Notes under the pieces: generated by a model | What the model saw: only the letters and a program-made list of their open reading frames with translations | Told to the model about the DNA's origin: nothing | Databases searched by the model: none | NCBI GenBank assembly: GCA_026396355.1 | Contig: JAPLWY010000114.1 | Coordinates: 1,884-15,804 of the forward strand | Direction of reading: 5' to 3' | DNA from: Microcaldota archaeon | GTDB taxonomy: Archaea; Micrarchaeota; Micrarchaeia; Anstonellales; Anstonellaceae | Length of the DNA: 13,921 bases | Position numbers and translations under genes: made by a program | Part shown: piece by piece, positions 6,282 to 12,048 of the stretch | Numbering within the stretch: the stretch's first letter is position 1 | Layout of the letters: the number at the start of each line of letters is the position of its first letter

Positions 6282-8687
6282 TCAGAAAAACTCAGAAAGC
6301 CCACTTTGCTTTCCTGAGAGTTTCAAGTCATCCTCGGAATAGCCCAGCTCATGGAGTATCTTGAGCACTGATGGCATGATTTGCCTATCGATATAGTAGT
6401 CTGGGTCATAGTCTTTTGCAAGCTCGACCAGGCGCGCCTTATCTGAAATAGTCGCGCCTTGCTTGGTGATGACATAACCAATCACAGTCCCTTTTTCCAC
6501 AGGCATGCCATGCGCAATCGCGTGCTGCGCAGCCGAGAGCTCAGGCGATTTGATATCATATTTTCCCGGGTCTTTCCTTATCTGCGTATAAATCGTCAAT
6601 TCCTCAAGCGGCACTTTCCCGCTCCGCAGCCAATCCACCATGTCCTTCACTATTTTCACAGCCATCTCCTTGCTGCCATGCTTGAGTATTGCCTCCAGCA
6701 CTTTCCTCTGCGTGGTTTTTGCGACATTGCTCCAGTCCCGCCTCACCAGCTCAAACCCGCGTATCTTTATCCTGCCGTCCTCTCCGATGAGCGCGTATTT
6801 CTTCTTTGCCCCAGTCTGGCTGCCAATGTGCTTCTTGGTCACAAACACTCCTCTTGGGTAAAAGCCCTCAAGCTCAAGCTCCATGTCGCCAGGCAGCTCT
6901 GAATTCACTTTTTTCATGAATGCAAGCGCATCTTCCTTGGCTTTCTTTTCCATTATCATGAACACTGAGTCAGTATCCGCATAAAGCACCACAAAGCCGG
7001 CATTTTCCGCCTTTCCCATTGTTTCCTGTATGAAATGCCTGCCCCACGCAGTGACTGATTCTCCGCACTCGCGCGAATACCACCTCGAGCGCGGATAGGC
7101 AAGGTAGCCGTAGTACGAATTCGCAAGAATTTTCAGGGATTGGACGCGCGCAAACAGCTGCTCATACTCCGGGGTGTCCTTCTCAGCTTTTTTCATCTCA
7201 TTCTTCAATTTCCCGCGCATGAGTATGAGCTCTTCAAGAACAGTTGGAATCAGCCCTCTTGGCTTTTTCCTGAATTTGTGCCCCATTGGAGAAACAAAGC
7301 ACTCGGAATCTGCAACGTCTTTTGACTTGACCAGCGTGTAAGGGTCAATATTGTGCGAGGTGATTATCGAGGGATACAACCCCCTAAAATCAAACACCAC
7401 CAAATTCTCGTAAATTCCCGGCTGGGGCAATTTCACAAACGCCCCCTGTATCGGCCCCAATTCCCTCTCTGCTGCAAGCGCATCTCCTGGCCTGTTCGGG
7501 ATTATTTGCCCATGCTCAAAGCTTTTCTGCATCAAAAGCGATTCCACCAGCTGCCCTGCAGTCGCATTGGCAGCGTCGAAAAGCGGCAGCCGTGTGAGCC
7601 TTCCCATCTCCACCATCAAAGGGACCAGAAGCTTTCCAATCTCCATTGTTGCCTGCGAGTCAAACGCGGAATAATCCGCCAGCTCGCCGACCAAGCTGTC
7701 ATCATCCCACATCTTGTGTATGTCCAGCTTCTGCACCATCAGCTTCTTTTTCCCGGTAAGTTCCACATAGGCATTCTCAAGCGTGTACTTGCTCACCTTG
7801 AATGCGCCGATGAACCCCATGAACCGCACCAGCGGGTACAAGTCAAGATGTATTCTTCCGGTGATTTCTGCCACGTCGCGTATCCCCCTTCTTCTCACCC
7901 TGAAAGTCTTGCCATCTCGTCCAATTGAAAAGTCCAGCCCGTTCACATCGGCGCGCGTCTTGAGATAAGGCAGGTCAAAAACAGTGCTGTTGTAGCCCAG
8001 CAGCAATTCAACGTCCTTTTCCCTGATGATTTTCAAAAACGTCTTTATCATTTCCCGCTCGTCCTTGCAATGGATCACGAAATCCCGGTCTATTTTCTTG
8101 CTGGTGATGACTTTCCGCTCGCCGTCAATCTCACAGCTTATCATTATCACTTCATCCTTTTCAGGCCGCGGCGCGCCTTTTGGGTTGTAAGTCTCAATGT
8201 CAAAGGACATTGTGCGAAGCTGCGCAGGCGCCTCGCTTTTCCTGATTATCCTCTTGAGGTATTTCCCCTCTCGCTCATAGACGATTTTCATGAATGGCGA
8301 TAGGCCCATGTCAATCATGTAACGCTTGCCAAACGGTATATTGTTCTCAAAGCACCGGTGGTCCTTAAGCGCCCCGCTCACGAACGGGACATCATACGGC
8401 CGCTCGCAAAACACTTTCCAGACCTCCTTTTCCTCGCCAAGCACATTCATCTTCACGCGCTCCAGCCTGGTCGGGGAAACCTGCCGCTCGCGCGAGGCAA
8501 CCCTGATTGCAAGAATTTCCTTTTCCGCCCCTTTTGGCGCCTCGGCGTAAAAATAAGGCTCATAATGCGCAAAAAGCCTGAAAAATCTCTTTCCCTTGAG
8601 CAGCAGCCTGACCGCTGTCTTACCCTCAACTATCTGATAATCAATATCAATGAGGACGGCTTTCTTTCGCACGAGCTTGTTTTTCAT
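6282..8687 (-). CDS. polB: Family B DNA polymerase with C-terminal PIP box
   Basis: A replicative-type DNA polymerase with proofreading, 801 residues from the chosen start. All motifs are intact (numbering from that start). Exo I is FDIETYNP (Asp163, Glu165), Exo II is LLGYNSTVFDLP (Asn233, Asp238) and Exo III is DYSAFDS (Asp343). Polymerase motif A is DFRGLYPSI (Asp433), motif B is KILANSYYG (519-527) and motif C is YADTDS (Asp571, Asp573). The RGFELVRRDW segment typical of archaeal enzymes follows. The chain ends QSGLSEFF, a textbook QxxLxxFF peptide for binding the PCNA clamp. The ATG at 8687 is preferred because CTTATAATAAG is centred 28 nt before it, matching a leaderless transcript; the frame runs on to 8750, but that extension would lie across the TATA-like box. 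Confidence 0.97.
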   Translation of the reverse strand: MKNKLVRKKAVLIDIDYQIVEGKTAVRLLLKGKRFFRLFAHYEPYFYAEAPKGAEKEILAIRVASRERQVSPTRLERVKMNVLGEEKEVWKVFCERPYDVPFVSGALKDHRCFENNIPFGKRYMIDMGLSPFMKIVYEREGKYLKRIIRKSEAPAQLRTMSFDIETYNPKGAPRPEKDEVIMISCEIDGERKVITSKKIDRDFVIHCKDEREMIKTFLKIIREKDVELLLGYNSTVFDLPYLKTRADVNGLDFSIGRDGKTFRVRRRGIRDVAEITGRIHLDLYPLVRFMGFIGAFKVSKYTLENAYVELTGKKKLMVQKLDIHKMWDDDSLVGELADYSAFDSQATMEIGKLLVPLMVEMGRLTRLPLFDAANATAGQLVESLLMQKSFEHGQIIPNRPGDALAAERELGPIQGAFVKLPQPGIYENLVVFDFRGLYPSIITSHNIDPYTLVKSKDVADSECFVSPMGHKFRKKPRGLIPTVLEELILMRGKLKNEMKKAEKDTPEYEQLFARVQSLKILANSYYGYLAYPRSRWYSRECGESVTAWGRHFIQETMGKAENAGFVVLYADTDSVFMIMEKKAKEDALAFMKKVNSELPGDMELELEGFYPRGVFVTKKHIGSQTGAKKKYALIGEDGRIKIRGFELVRRDWSNVAKTTQRKVLEAILKHGSKEMAVKIVKDMVDWLRSGKVPLEELTIYTQIRKDPGKYDIKSPELSAAQHAIAHGMPVEKGTVIGYVITKQGATISDKARLVELAKDYDPDYYIDRQIMPSVLKILHELGYSEDDLKLSGKQSGLSEFF

Positions 8688-8709
8688 CAGGGTGATTGCG
8701 CCTCCAAGG

Positions 8710-8720
8710 CTTATTATAAG
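8710..8720 (-). promoter_or_regulatory. TATA-like box for polB (leaderless)
   Basis: CTTATAATAAG is centred 28 nt before the ATG at 8687. A GGAGG at about 8701-8705 lies 13 nt from that ATG, too far for the spacing used elsewhere in the window, so leaderless initiation fits better. Confidence 0.55.
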
Positions 8721-8803
8721 TTGCGTGGCGCGCAGGTAAACAGGCGGCAAGCTGGCTTTGAGGCATCTGTGGCGGCTATTATGACGTAATAGATAGTACG
8801 ATC

Positions 8804-8839
8804 TCAGTCAAAGAAGTGCGGTTTCTATATTTCGACTGA
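8804..8839. repeat. Inverted repeat in the polB/orphan divergent intergenic region
   Basis: TCAGTC (8804-8809) and GACTGA (8834-8839) form a perfect 6-bp inverted repeat around 24 nt. The rest of the intergenic stretch 8721-8900 shows no gene, RNA or other element that I can recognise. Confidence 0.25.
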
Positions 8840-8900
8840 ACAATATGGCTGTTTTTTCTTGGAAGTAGGACACTAGCATAAGACAAAAAATTAACATACC

Positions 8901-8908
8901 TTTTTAAA
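8901..8908 (+). promoter_or_regulatory. TATA-like box for the A/T-rich orphan gene
   Basis: TTTTTAAA is centred about 50 nt before the ATG at 8955. Starting about 25 nt downstream would give a leader of around 25 nt that includes GAGGTGA. Confidence 0.45.
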
Positions 8909-8954
8909 CCTTCTTAACCACATTATTCTTTAATTAGTGGTGAGAGGTGACATA

Positions 8955-9623
8955 ATGTATATTATACCAAAAATGAAAGATTCTTCTCTAGGTTCGGTTC
9001 CTAATGCGAAACAAATTGCCGAGGACTGGGTGCGCTCTCCGCATCTTCGAAAAGACATCAAGTCTGCTATCTCCCGAGAATACTATTTTGATAGTGAAAA
9101 ACTTGTGATTGTTTTGGATATAGCAAAAAGAGTTGGAAGAGAAAAAGCAACCGACGCTATTCAGAAAAGGATAGTTTTCTACAAAGAGTTTGAAAAGAAT
9201 ATGAGTTTTTGGGTTCCCGAGCTTTCGCTAGTTAAGATGTCAAGCAATCGCGCCGAGCCCACCGCATATATTCTCTTAGATTCTGAAATCCTGGGTATTT
9301 GGCAAAAAAGCACGCTCTTAGCTGAAAAGTCAGGGTTGAACAGCATTGCCAAAGAGCACAAGAGAGTTGCAGACATGATAGAACACAGTATAAAATTCTA
9401 TATGGCAAACGACTCAGCTGCCAAAATTAAAGAAGTTTCATGGTTCCTTCAAAATGTGTCCGCATTCTCTCTGTTTCTTTTCCTTGACGAGCGGAAACTA
9501 TTCAACAAACAAGAAATTCTGGGCTACCTGAAGACTAATAAATTCACTGCTCAAGAAAAAGATCAAATAGTCAGCGGTATAAATCAATTGGAGCAAATGA
9601 ATTCAAATCTCAACAAGTATTGA
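8955..9623 (+). CDS. A/T-rich orphan protein of unknown function (222 aa)
   Basis: I recognise no domain. The protein looks soluble and mostly helical, has no cysteine, signal peptide or clear transmembrane segment, and carries one strongly hydrophobic stretch near residues 164-178 (FLQNVSAFSLFLFLD). The start at 8955 is chosen because GAGGTGA (8944-8950) precedes the ATG with the spacing used elsewhere here; the upstream in-frame GTGs at 8937 and 8940 overlap the leader. Two 60-base rows inside the gene count to about one-third G+C by hand, against about 55% for a row of polB, and A/T-ending codons and AGA are frequent. That contrast and the lack of a recognisable family suggest recent acquisition. 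It has its own promoter and Shine-Dalgarno, so it is probably expressed. Confidence 0.75.
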   Translation: MYIIPKMKDSSLGSVPNAKQIAEDWVRSPHLRKDIKSAISREYYFDSEKLVIVLDIAKRVGREKATDAIQKRIVFYKEFEKNMSFWVPELSLVKMSSNRAEPTAYILLDSEILGIWQKSTLLAEKSGLNSIAKEHKRVADMIEHSIKFYMANDSAAKIKEVSWFLQNVSAFSLFLFLDERKLFNKQEILGYLKTNKFTAQEKDQIVSGINQLEQMNSNLNKY

Positions 9624-9705
9624 ACTTGTCGAACCTCAACATCAGGATCAATCTCGTGCTAAGACCCACAACTCCAACGCGGCAACGGGCGCCGATTGCG
9701 GGTAT

Positions 9706-9750
9706 CTTTTTATTATTGCACCTTGTTTTCATCTCACTTCTCTTTGGAGG
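9706..9750 (+). promoter_or_regulatory. Promoter and ribosome site of GAPDH
   Basis: CTTTTTATTATTG (9706-9718) is a TATA-like element; initiation about 25 nt downstream gives a leader near 22 nt. GGAGG at 9746-9750 is the best Shine-Dalgarno in the window and lies 8 nt before the ATG at 9759, which settles the start. The stretch 9624-9705 shows nothing I recognise. Confidence 0.55.
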
Positions 9751-9758
9751 CGGATACC

Positions 9759-10763
9759 ATGAAAGTCGCAGTGAACGGTTTTGGCAGGATTGGCAAGCTC
9801 GTGGTGCGCGCGGCATTCGAGCGCGGGCTGGTGGGCAAGAAATTCGACATAGTGGCGATAAACGACACTCACGACCCAAAGCTCTCTGCGCACCTTTTCA
9901 GGTACGACTCCACACAGGGGCGCTTTACTGGAAGCGTAAAGGCAGAGCCAGGCAAAATAACGATTGACGGTCACGAAATAGCCCTCACCGCAGACCGCGA
10001 CCCTGCCAACCTCCCCTGGGCAAAGCTTGGCGTTGACTTAGTGCTGGAGTGCACTGGCGCATTCACCGACCGCATTGGCTCTTCCAAGCACATAGCCGCA
10101 GGGGCGAAAAAAGTGCTGATTTCCGCTCCCTGCAAAGGCGGCGAGGCCGATGCCACCATAGTGCTTGGCGTGAATGACGGGATATACGACAGGAAAAAGC
10201 ACAACATTGTCTCGCTTGGGAGCTGCACCACCAACTGCCTGGCGCCGGTTGCAAAAACATTGGTGGACAATTTCGGCATCGAATCCGGCTTCATGACTAC
10301 AATTCACGCCTATACAAACGACCAGCTCATACTTGACGCGCACCACAAGGACTTCAGGCGCGCGCGCTCAGGCGCAATAAACATAATTCCCACTACAACA
10401 GGGGCTGCAAAGGCGATTGGCGAAGTAATCCCGTCCCTCAAAGGCAAGCTGGACGGGCTTTCATTGCGCGTCCCAGTGCCAGTCGGCTCAATAAACGACC
10501 TTACCTGCACTCTTTCCAAACCAACAACAAAAGAAGAGATAAACGCAGCTCTCAAGAAAGAGGCAAATGGCAAGCTCAAGGGAATAATGGCATTCTGCGA
10601 AGACCCGATTGTCTCAACCGACATAATCCACACCTCCGAAAGTTCAATAGTGGACGGGCTTTCCACCATCGCAATCGGAAAATCGACAAAAGTGCTTTCC
10701 TGGTATGACAATGAATGGGGCTTTTCCAACAGAATGGTCGAGCTCGCGGCAAGGATGATTTGA
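9759..10763 (+). CDS. gap: Class I (bacterial-type) glyceraldehyde-3-phosphate dehydrogenase
   Basis: This enzyme interconverts glyceraldehyde 3-phosphate and 1,3-bisphosphoglycerate with NAD(P) in glycolysis and gluconeogenesis. The 334 residues carry the class I signature: Rossmann start VNGFGRIGK (5-13), SLGSCTTNCLAP (152-163) with catalytic Cys156, base His183 in HAYTNDQ, RRARSGAINIIPTTTGAAKA (200-219) and the end SWYDNEWGFSNRM. Most archaea use the unrelated-looking class II enzyme, so this form points to transfer from bacteria. Cofactor-pocket residues look like the dual-specificity Gap2/chloroplast type: INDTHDP (34-40) resembles INDTSDP, and LDAHHKD (192-198) has Ala where NAD-only enzymes have Leu-Pro. 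Dual NAD/NADP use is therefore inferred. The start is fixed by GGAGG. Confidence 0.97.
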   Translation: MKVAVNGFGRIGKLVVRAAFERGLVGKKFDIVAINDTHDPKLSAHLFRYDSTQGRFTGSVKAEPGKITIDGHEIALTADRDPANLPWAKLGVDLVLECTGAFTDRIGSSKHIAAGAKKVLISAPCKGGEADATIVLGVNDGIYDRKKHNIVSLGSCTTNCLAPVAKTLVDNFGIESGFMTTIHAYTNDQLILDAHHKDFRRARSGAINIIPTTTGAAKAIGEVIPSLKGKLDGLSLRVPVPVGSINDLTCTLSKPTTKEEINAALKKEANGKLKGIMAFCEDPIVSTDIIHTSESSIVDGLSTIAIGKSTKVLSWYDNEWGFSNRMVELAARMI

Positions 10764-10958
10764 TTGGACACGCTAAAAGCGCTGATAATGCGCTACATAC
10801 TGCTGATTCCACTGGCATTCTGCCTGTGCATGCTCCTGGTCAGCCAGGACATATACATGCGGCTCGCAGCGCTGGTTGGCGCCATAATACTGGAGCAGGC
10901 GCGCCAGTGGGCAATGGTCAGCGCAATGCGGAACCTTGCTAAGGGTAATAAACCTTAG
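10764..10958 (+). CDS. Possible small two-helix membrane protein downstream of GAPDH
   Basis: A 64-residue frame begins with TTG immediately after the GAPDH stop. AGGATGAT (10752-10759), inside the last GAPDH codons, could serve as its ribosome site. The ATG at 10788 (56 residues) is an alternative but has no visible site. Two hydrophobic stretches are seen, about 11-27 (YILLIPLAFCLCMLLVS) and 34-44 (LAALVGAIILE), followed by a polar, basic end. There is no recognised family. Tight linkage suggests co-transcription with GAPDH, but short hydrophobic frames also arise by chance, so the call is tentative. Its stop lies inside an inverted repeat. Confidence 0.45.
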   Translation: MDTLKALIMRYILLIPLAFCLCMLLVSQDIYMRLAALVGAIILEQARQWAMVSAMRNLAKGNKP

Positions 10959-10977
10959 GTATAGTAATCCTAGCAAG
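10935..10977. repeat. Overlapping, mutually exclusive inverted repeats
   Basis: CTTGCTAAGG (10935-10944) can pair with CCTAGCAAG (10969-10977), leaving one bulged A. Alternatively CTAAGG (10939-10944) pairs perfectly with CCTTAG (10953-10958). The two folds share bases and cannot coexist. The element covers the stop of the small membrane frame and the TATA-like box of the predicted RNA. Confidence 0.4.
10960..10967 (+). promoter_or_regulatory. TATA-like box for the predicted RNA
   Basis: TATAGTAA is centred about 26 nt before 10990, the first base of the predicted terminal stem of the RNA. GTAATAAAC at 10945-10953 is an alternative that would start transcription near 10975. Confidence 0.35.
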
Positions 10978-10989
10978 TGATGCTTACTG

Positions 10990-11099
10990 ATGCCTGTATG
11001 GGCCGCCCTGCAGCTGAAGATTGAAAAAAGTAGGCCAGCGCAAAGCGCTGGCAAGGCGACCAGTTTTCCGTCCTTGCGGACAGAACAAAAGACGGGCAT
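10990..11099 (+). ncRNA. Predicted structured RNA of unknown family (about 110 nt)
   Basis: The 221-nt gap between coding regions folds coherently by hand. P1, the terminal stem, pairs ATGCCTGT (10990-10997) with ACGGGCAT (11092-11099), with one G-U. P2 pairs TGG+CGCC (10999-11001, 11004-11007) with GGCG+CCA (11055-11058, 11060-11062). P3 is a perfect 8-bp hairpin GCCAGCGC-AAA-GCGCTGGC (11034-11052). P4 pairs TTTT+GTCC (11064-11067, 11070-11073) with GGAC+AAAA (11078-11081, 11087-11090) around a TTGC loop. P2 and P4 would form a three-way junction on P1. A TATA-like box sits 26 nt before the 5' end. It does not match SRP RNA, 5S rRNA, RNase P RNA or tRNA as I know them. Strand is inferred from the box and the stem ends. 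Confidence 0.4.
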
Positions 11100-11123
11100 T
11101 TCGTAACAGTGATTTAGAGGGGC

Positions 11124-11134
11124 ATATATTTAAA
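11124..11134 (+). promoter_or_regulatory. TATA-like box for the coiled-coil gene
   Basis: ATATATTTAAA is centred about 51 nt before the GTG at 11180. It implies a leader of about 25-30 nt, rich in A, ending in AAAAGGT (11167-11173) 6 nt before the start codon. Confidence 0.5.
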
Positions 11135-11179
11135 TGTTTCTATATCAACTAACACAAAAAACAACAAAAAGGTAATTCC

Positions 11180-11971
11180 GTGGATGATTCAAAAAACCAA
11201 ACCCCAAAAGAAGAAGAGAAAATTACCCAAAACGAGGCGCCAATCGAGGTCGCCCCGGAAAATTCCCCCCAAAACCAATCTGAGCCGCAGGAAGGCCAAT
11301 CCGTGCCGGTTTCACCTGCGCCAGCCCGCCAAAAAACTGGAAAAGAGGCTGCACTGGACACGCTGATTGCAAAAAGGCAGGACATTCTCAACAAGCTCAA
11401 GGAAAAAAACCCGCTTGTTCTTGAGGCAAGGCGCAAAATCTCGCAAATCCTCCCTGCCCTTCGCGGCAGCGGCTCAGGCCACACAATGGGGCTTATCCGC
11501 GAGGCTGAAAGGCTCGAATTCTCGATTGCAACAGAGGCTTACACTCCTAAAAAGGAAAAAGAGCTGATAAAGCAGCTGCGCGAAATACGCACCGAGCTTT
11601 CCAAGCACAAGGAGCTTGATGCCGCGCGCAAGAAAATCGACGCCGAGCGCGCCATACTAGACTCTCTTCTTTCAGAGATAAAGACGCTGGAGAACAGCCT
11701 TCTCAATGTAAGGAAGGAATGCGACGTCGCCTATTCAGAAGTGCTTGCCGAGCGCAAGGCAGCCTACGAGCAGCGGCCGCGCATGCGCGAGGAGCCCCGC
11801 CACGAGCGGCCAGAAGGCGGACGGCGCTTCGGACGCGAGGAAAAGAAACGCCACAGCCCGGATGACGACATGGAAAAATACGCAAAGGACTATGACGACA
11901 CGGTTTCCATGGACGAAATCTGCGTGATTGAGAAAAAGGAGAAGAAAAAGGAGCAGGACGCGGAAAGCTAA
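11180..11971 (+). CDS. Coiled-coil protein resembling archaeal COG1340 group
   Basis: The protein has 263 residues and starts with GTG, chosen because AAAAGGT lies 6 nt upstream. Residues 1-50 are a Pro/Gln/Glu-rich, probably disordered leader. Residues 52-195 are strongly helical with coiled-coil heptads. They include the segment IREAERLEFSIATEAYTPKK (106-125), followed by ELIKQLREIRTEL, which resembles the LEW-x-x-QT...EEEKELI-x-x-I-x-x-LE pattern of uncharacterised archaeal coiled-coil proteins (COG1340 type). Residues 196-225 are Arg-rich, and the tail alternates acidic and lysine-rich blocks around DDTVSMDEICVIEKK (239-253). There is no membrane segment or enzyme motif. The function is not known. 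Family assignment rests on remembered pattern similarity; coiled-coil proteins can look alike by composition. Confidence 0.85.
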   Translation: MDDSKNQTPKEEEKITQNEAPIEVAPENSPQNQSEPQEGQSVPVSPAPARQKTGKEAALDTLIAKRQDILNKLKEKNPLVLEARRKISQILPALRGSGSGHTMGLIREAERLEFSIATEAYTPKKEKELIKQLREIRTELSKHKELDAARKKIDAERAILDSLLSEIKTLENSLLNVRKECDVAYSEVLAERKAAYEQRPRMREEPRHERPEGGRRFGREEKKRHSPDDDMEKYAKDYDDTVSMDEICVIEKKEKKKEQDAES

Positions 11972-11996
11972 AGCCCAAAGGTTACGCCGCCCCAGG

Positions 11997-12035
11997 CGAT
12001 GCCAATTCATTGTTAGCGCGCAATTTGCGGCATCG
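11997..12035. terminator. Hairpin between convergent genes
   Basis: CGATGCC (11997-12003) pairs perfectly with GGCATCG (12029-12035). The stem can be extended by AATT/AATT across a 3-nt bulge. It sits in the 77-nt gap between the convergent coiled-coil and TPR genes. No clear T-run flanks it, so a terminator role is inferred from position alone. Confidence 0.35.
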
Positions 12036-12048
12036 TTGATACAAGAAA

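Noticed and set aside
8751..8954. Mobile-element boundary beside the A/T-rich orphan gene.
   Set aside because: No terminal inverted repeats, target duplication, integrase or tRNA fragment could be found near the gene.
10971..11020. Possible C/D box small RNA (GTGATGC, CTGA, TGATGCC, CTGA).
   Set aside because: The C-like boxes lack the final consensus A and the spacing between the first C and D' boxes is only 3 nt, far too short for a guide.
11034..11099. Possible RNase P RNA, because ACAGAAC resembles its conserved 3' element.
   Set aside because: The matching 5' element (GGAAAGTCC-like) is absent, the bases after ACAGAA do not fit, and the fold found by hand differs.
10773..11099. Minus-strand frame of 108 residues over the GAPDH-downstream region.
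   Set aside because: It has no ribosome site, a composition unlike real proteins here, and lies over the predicted RNA and the small plus-strand frame.
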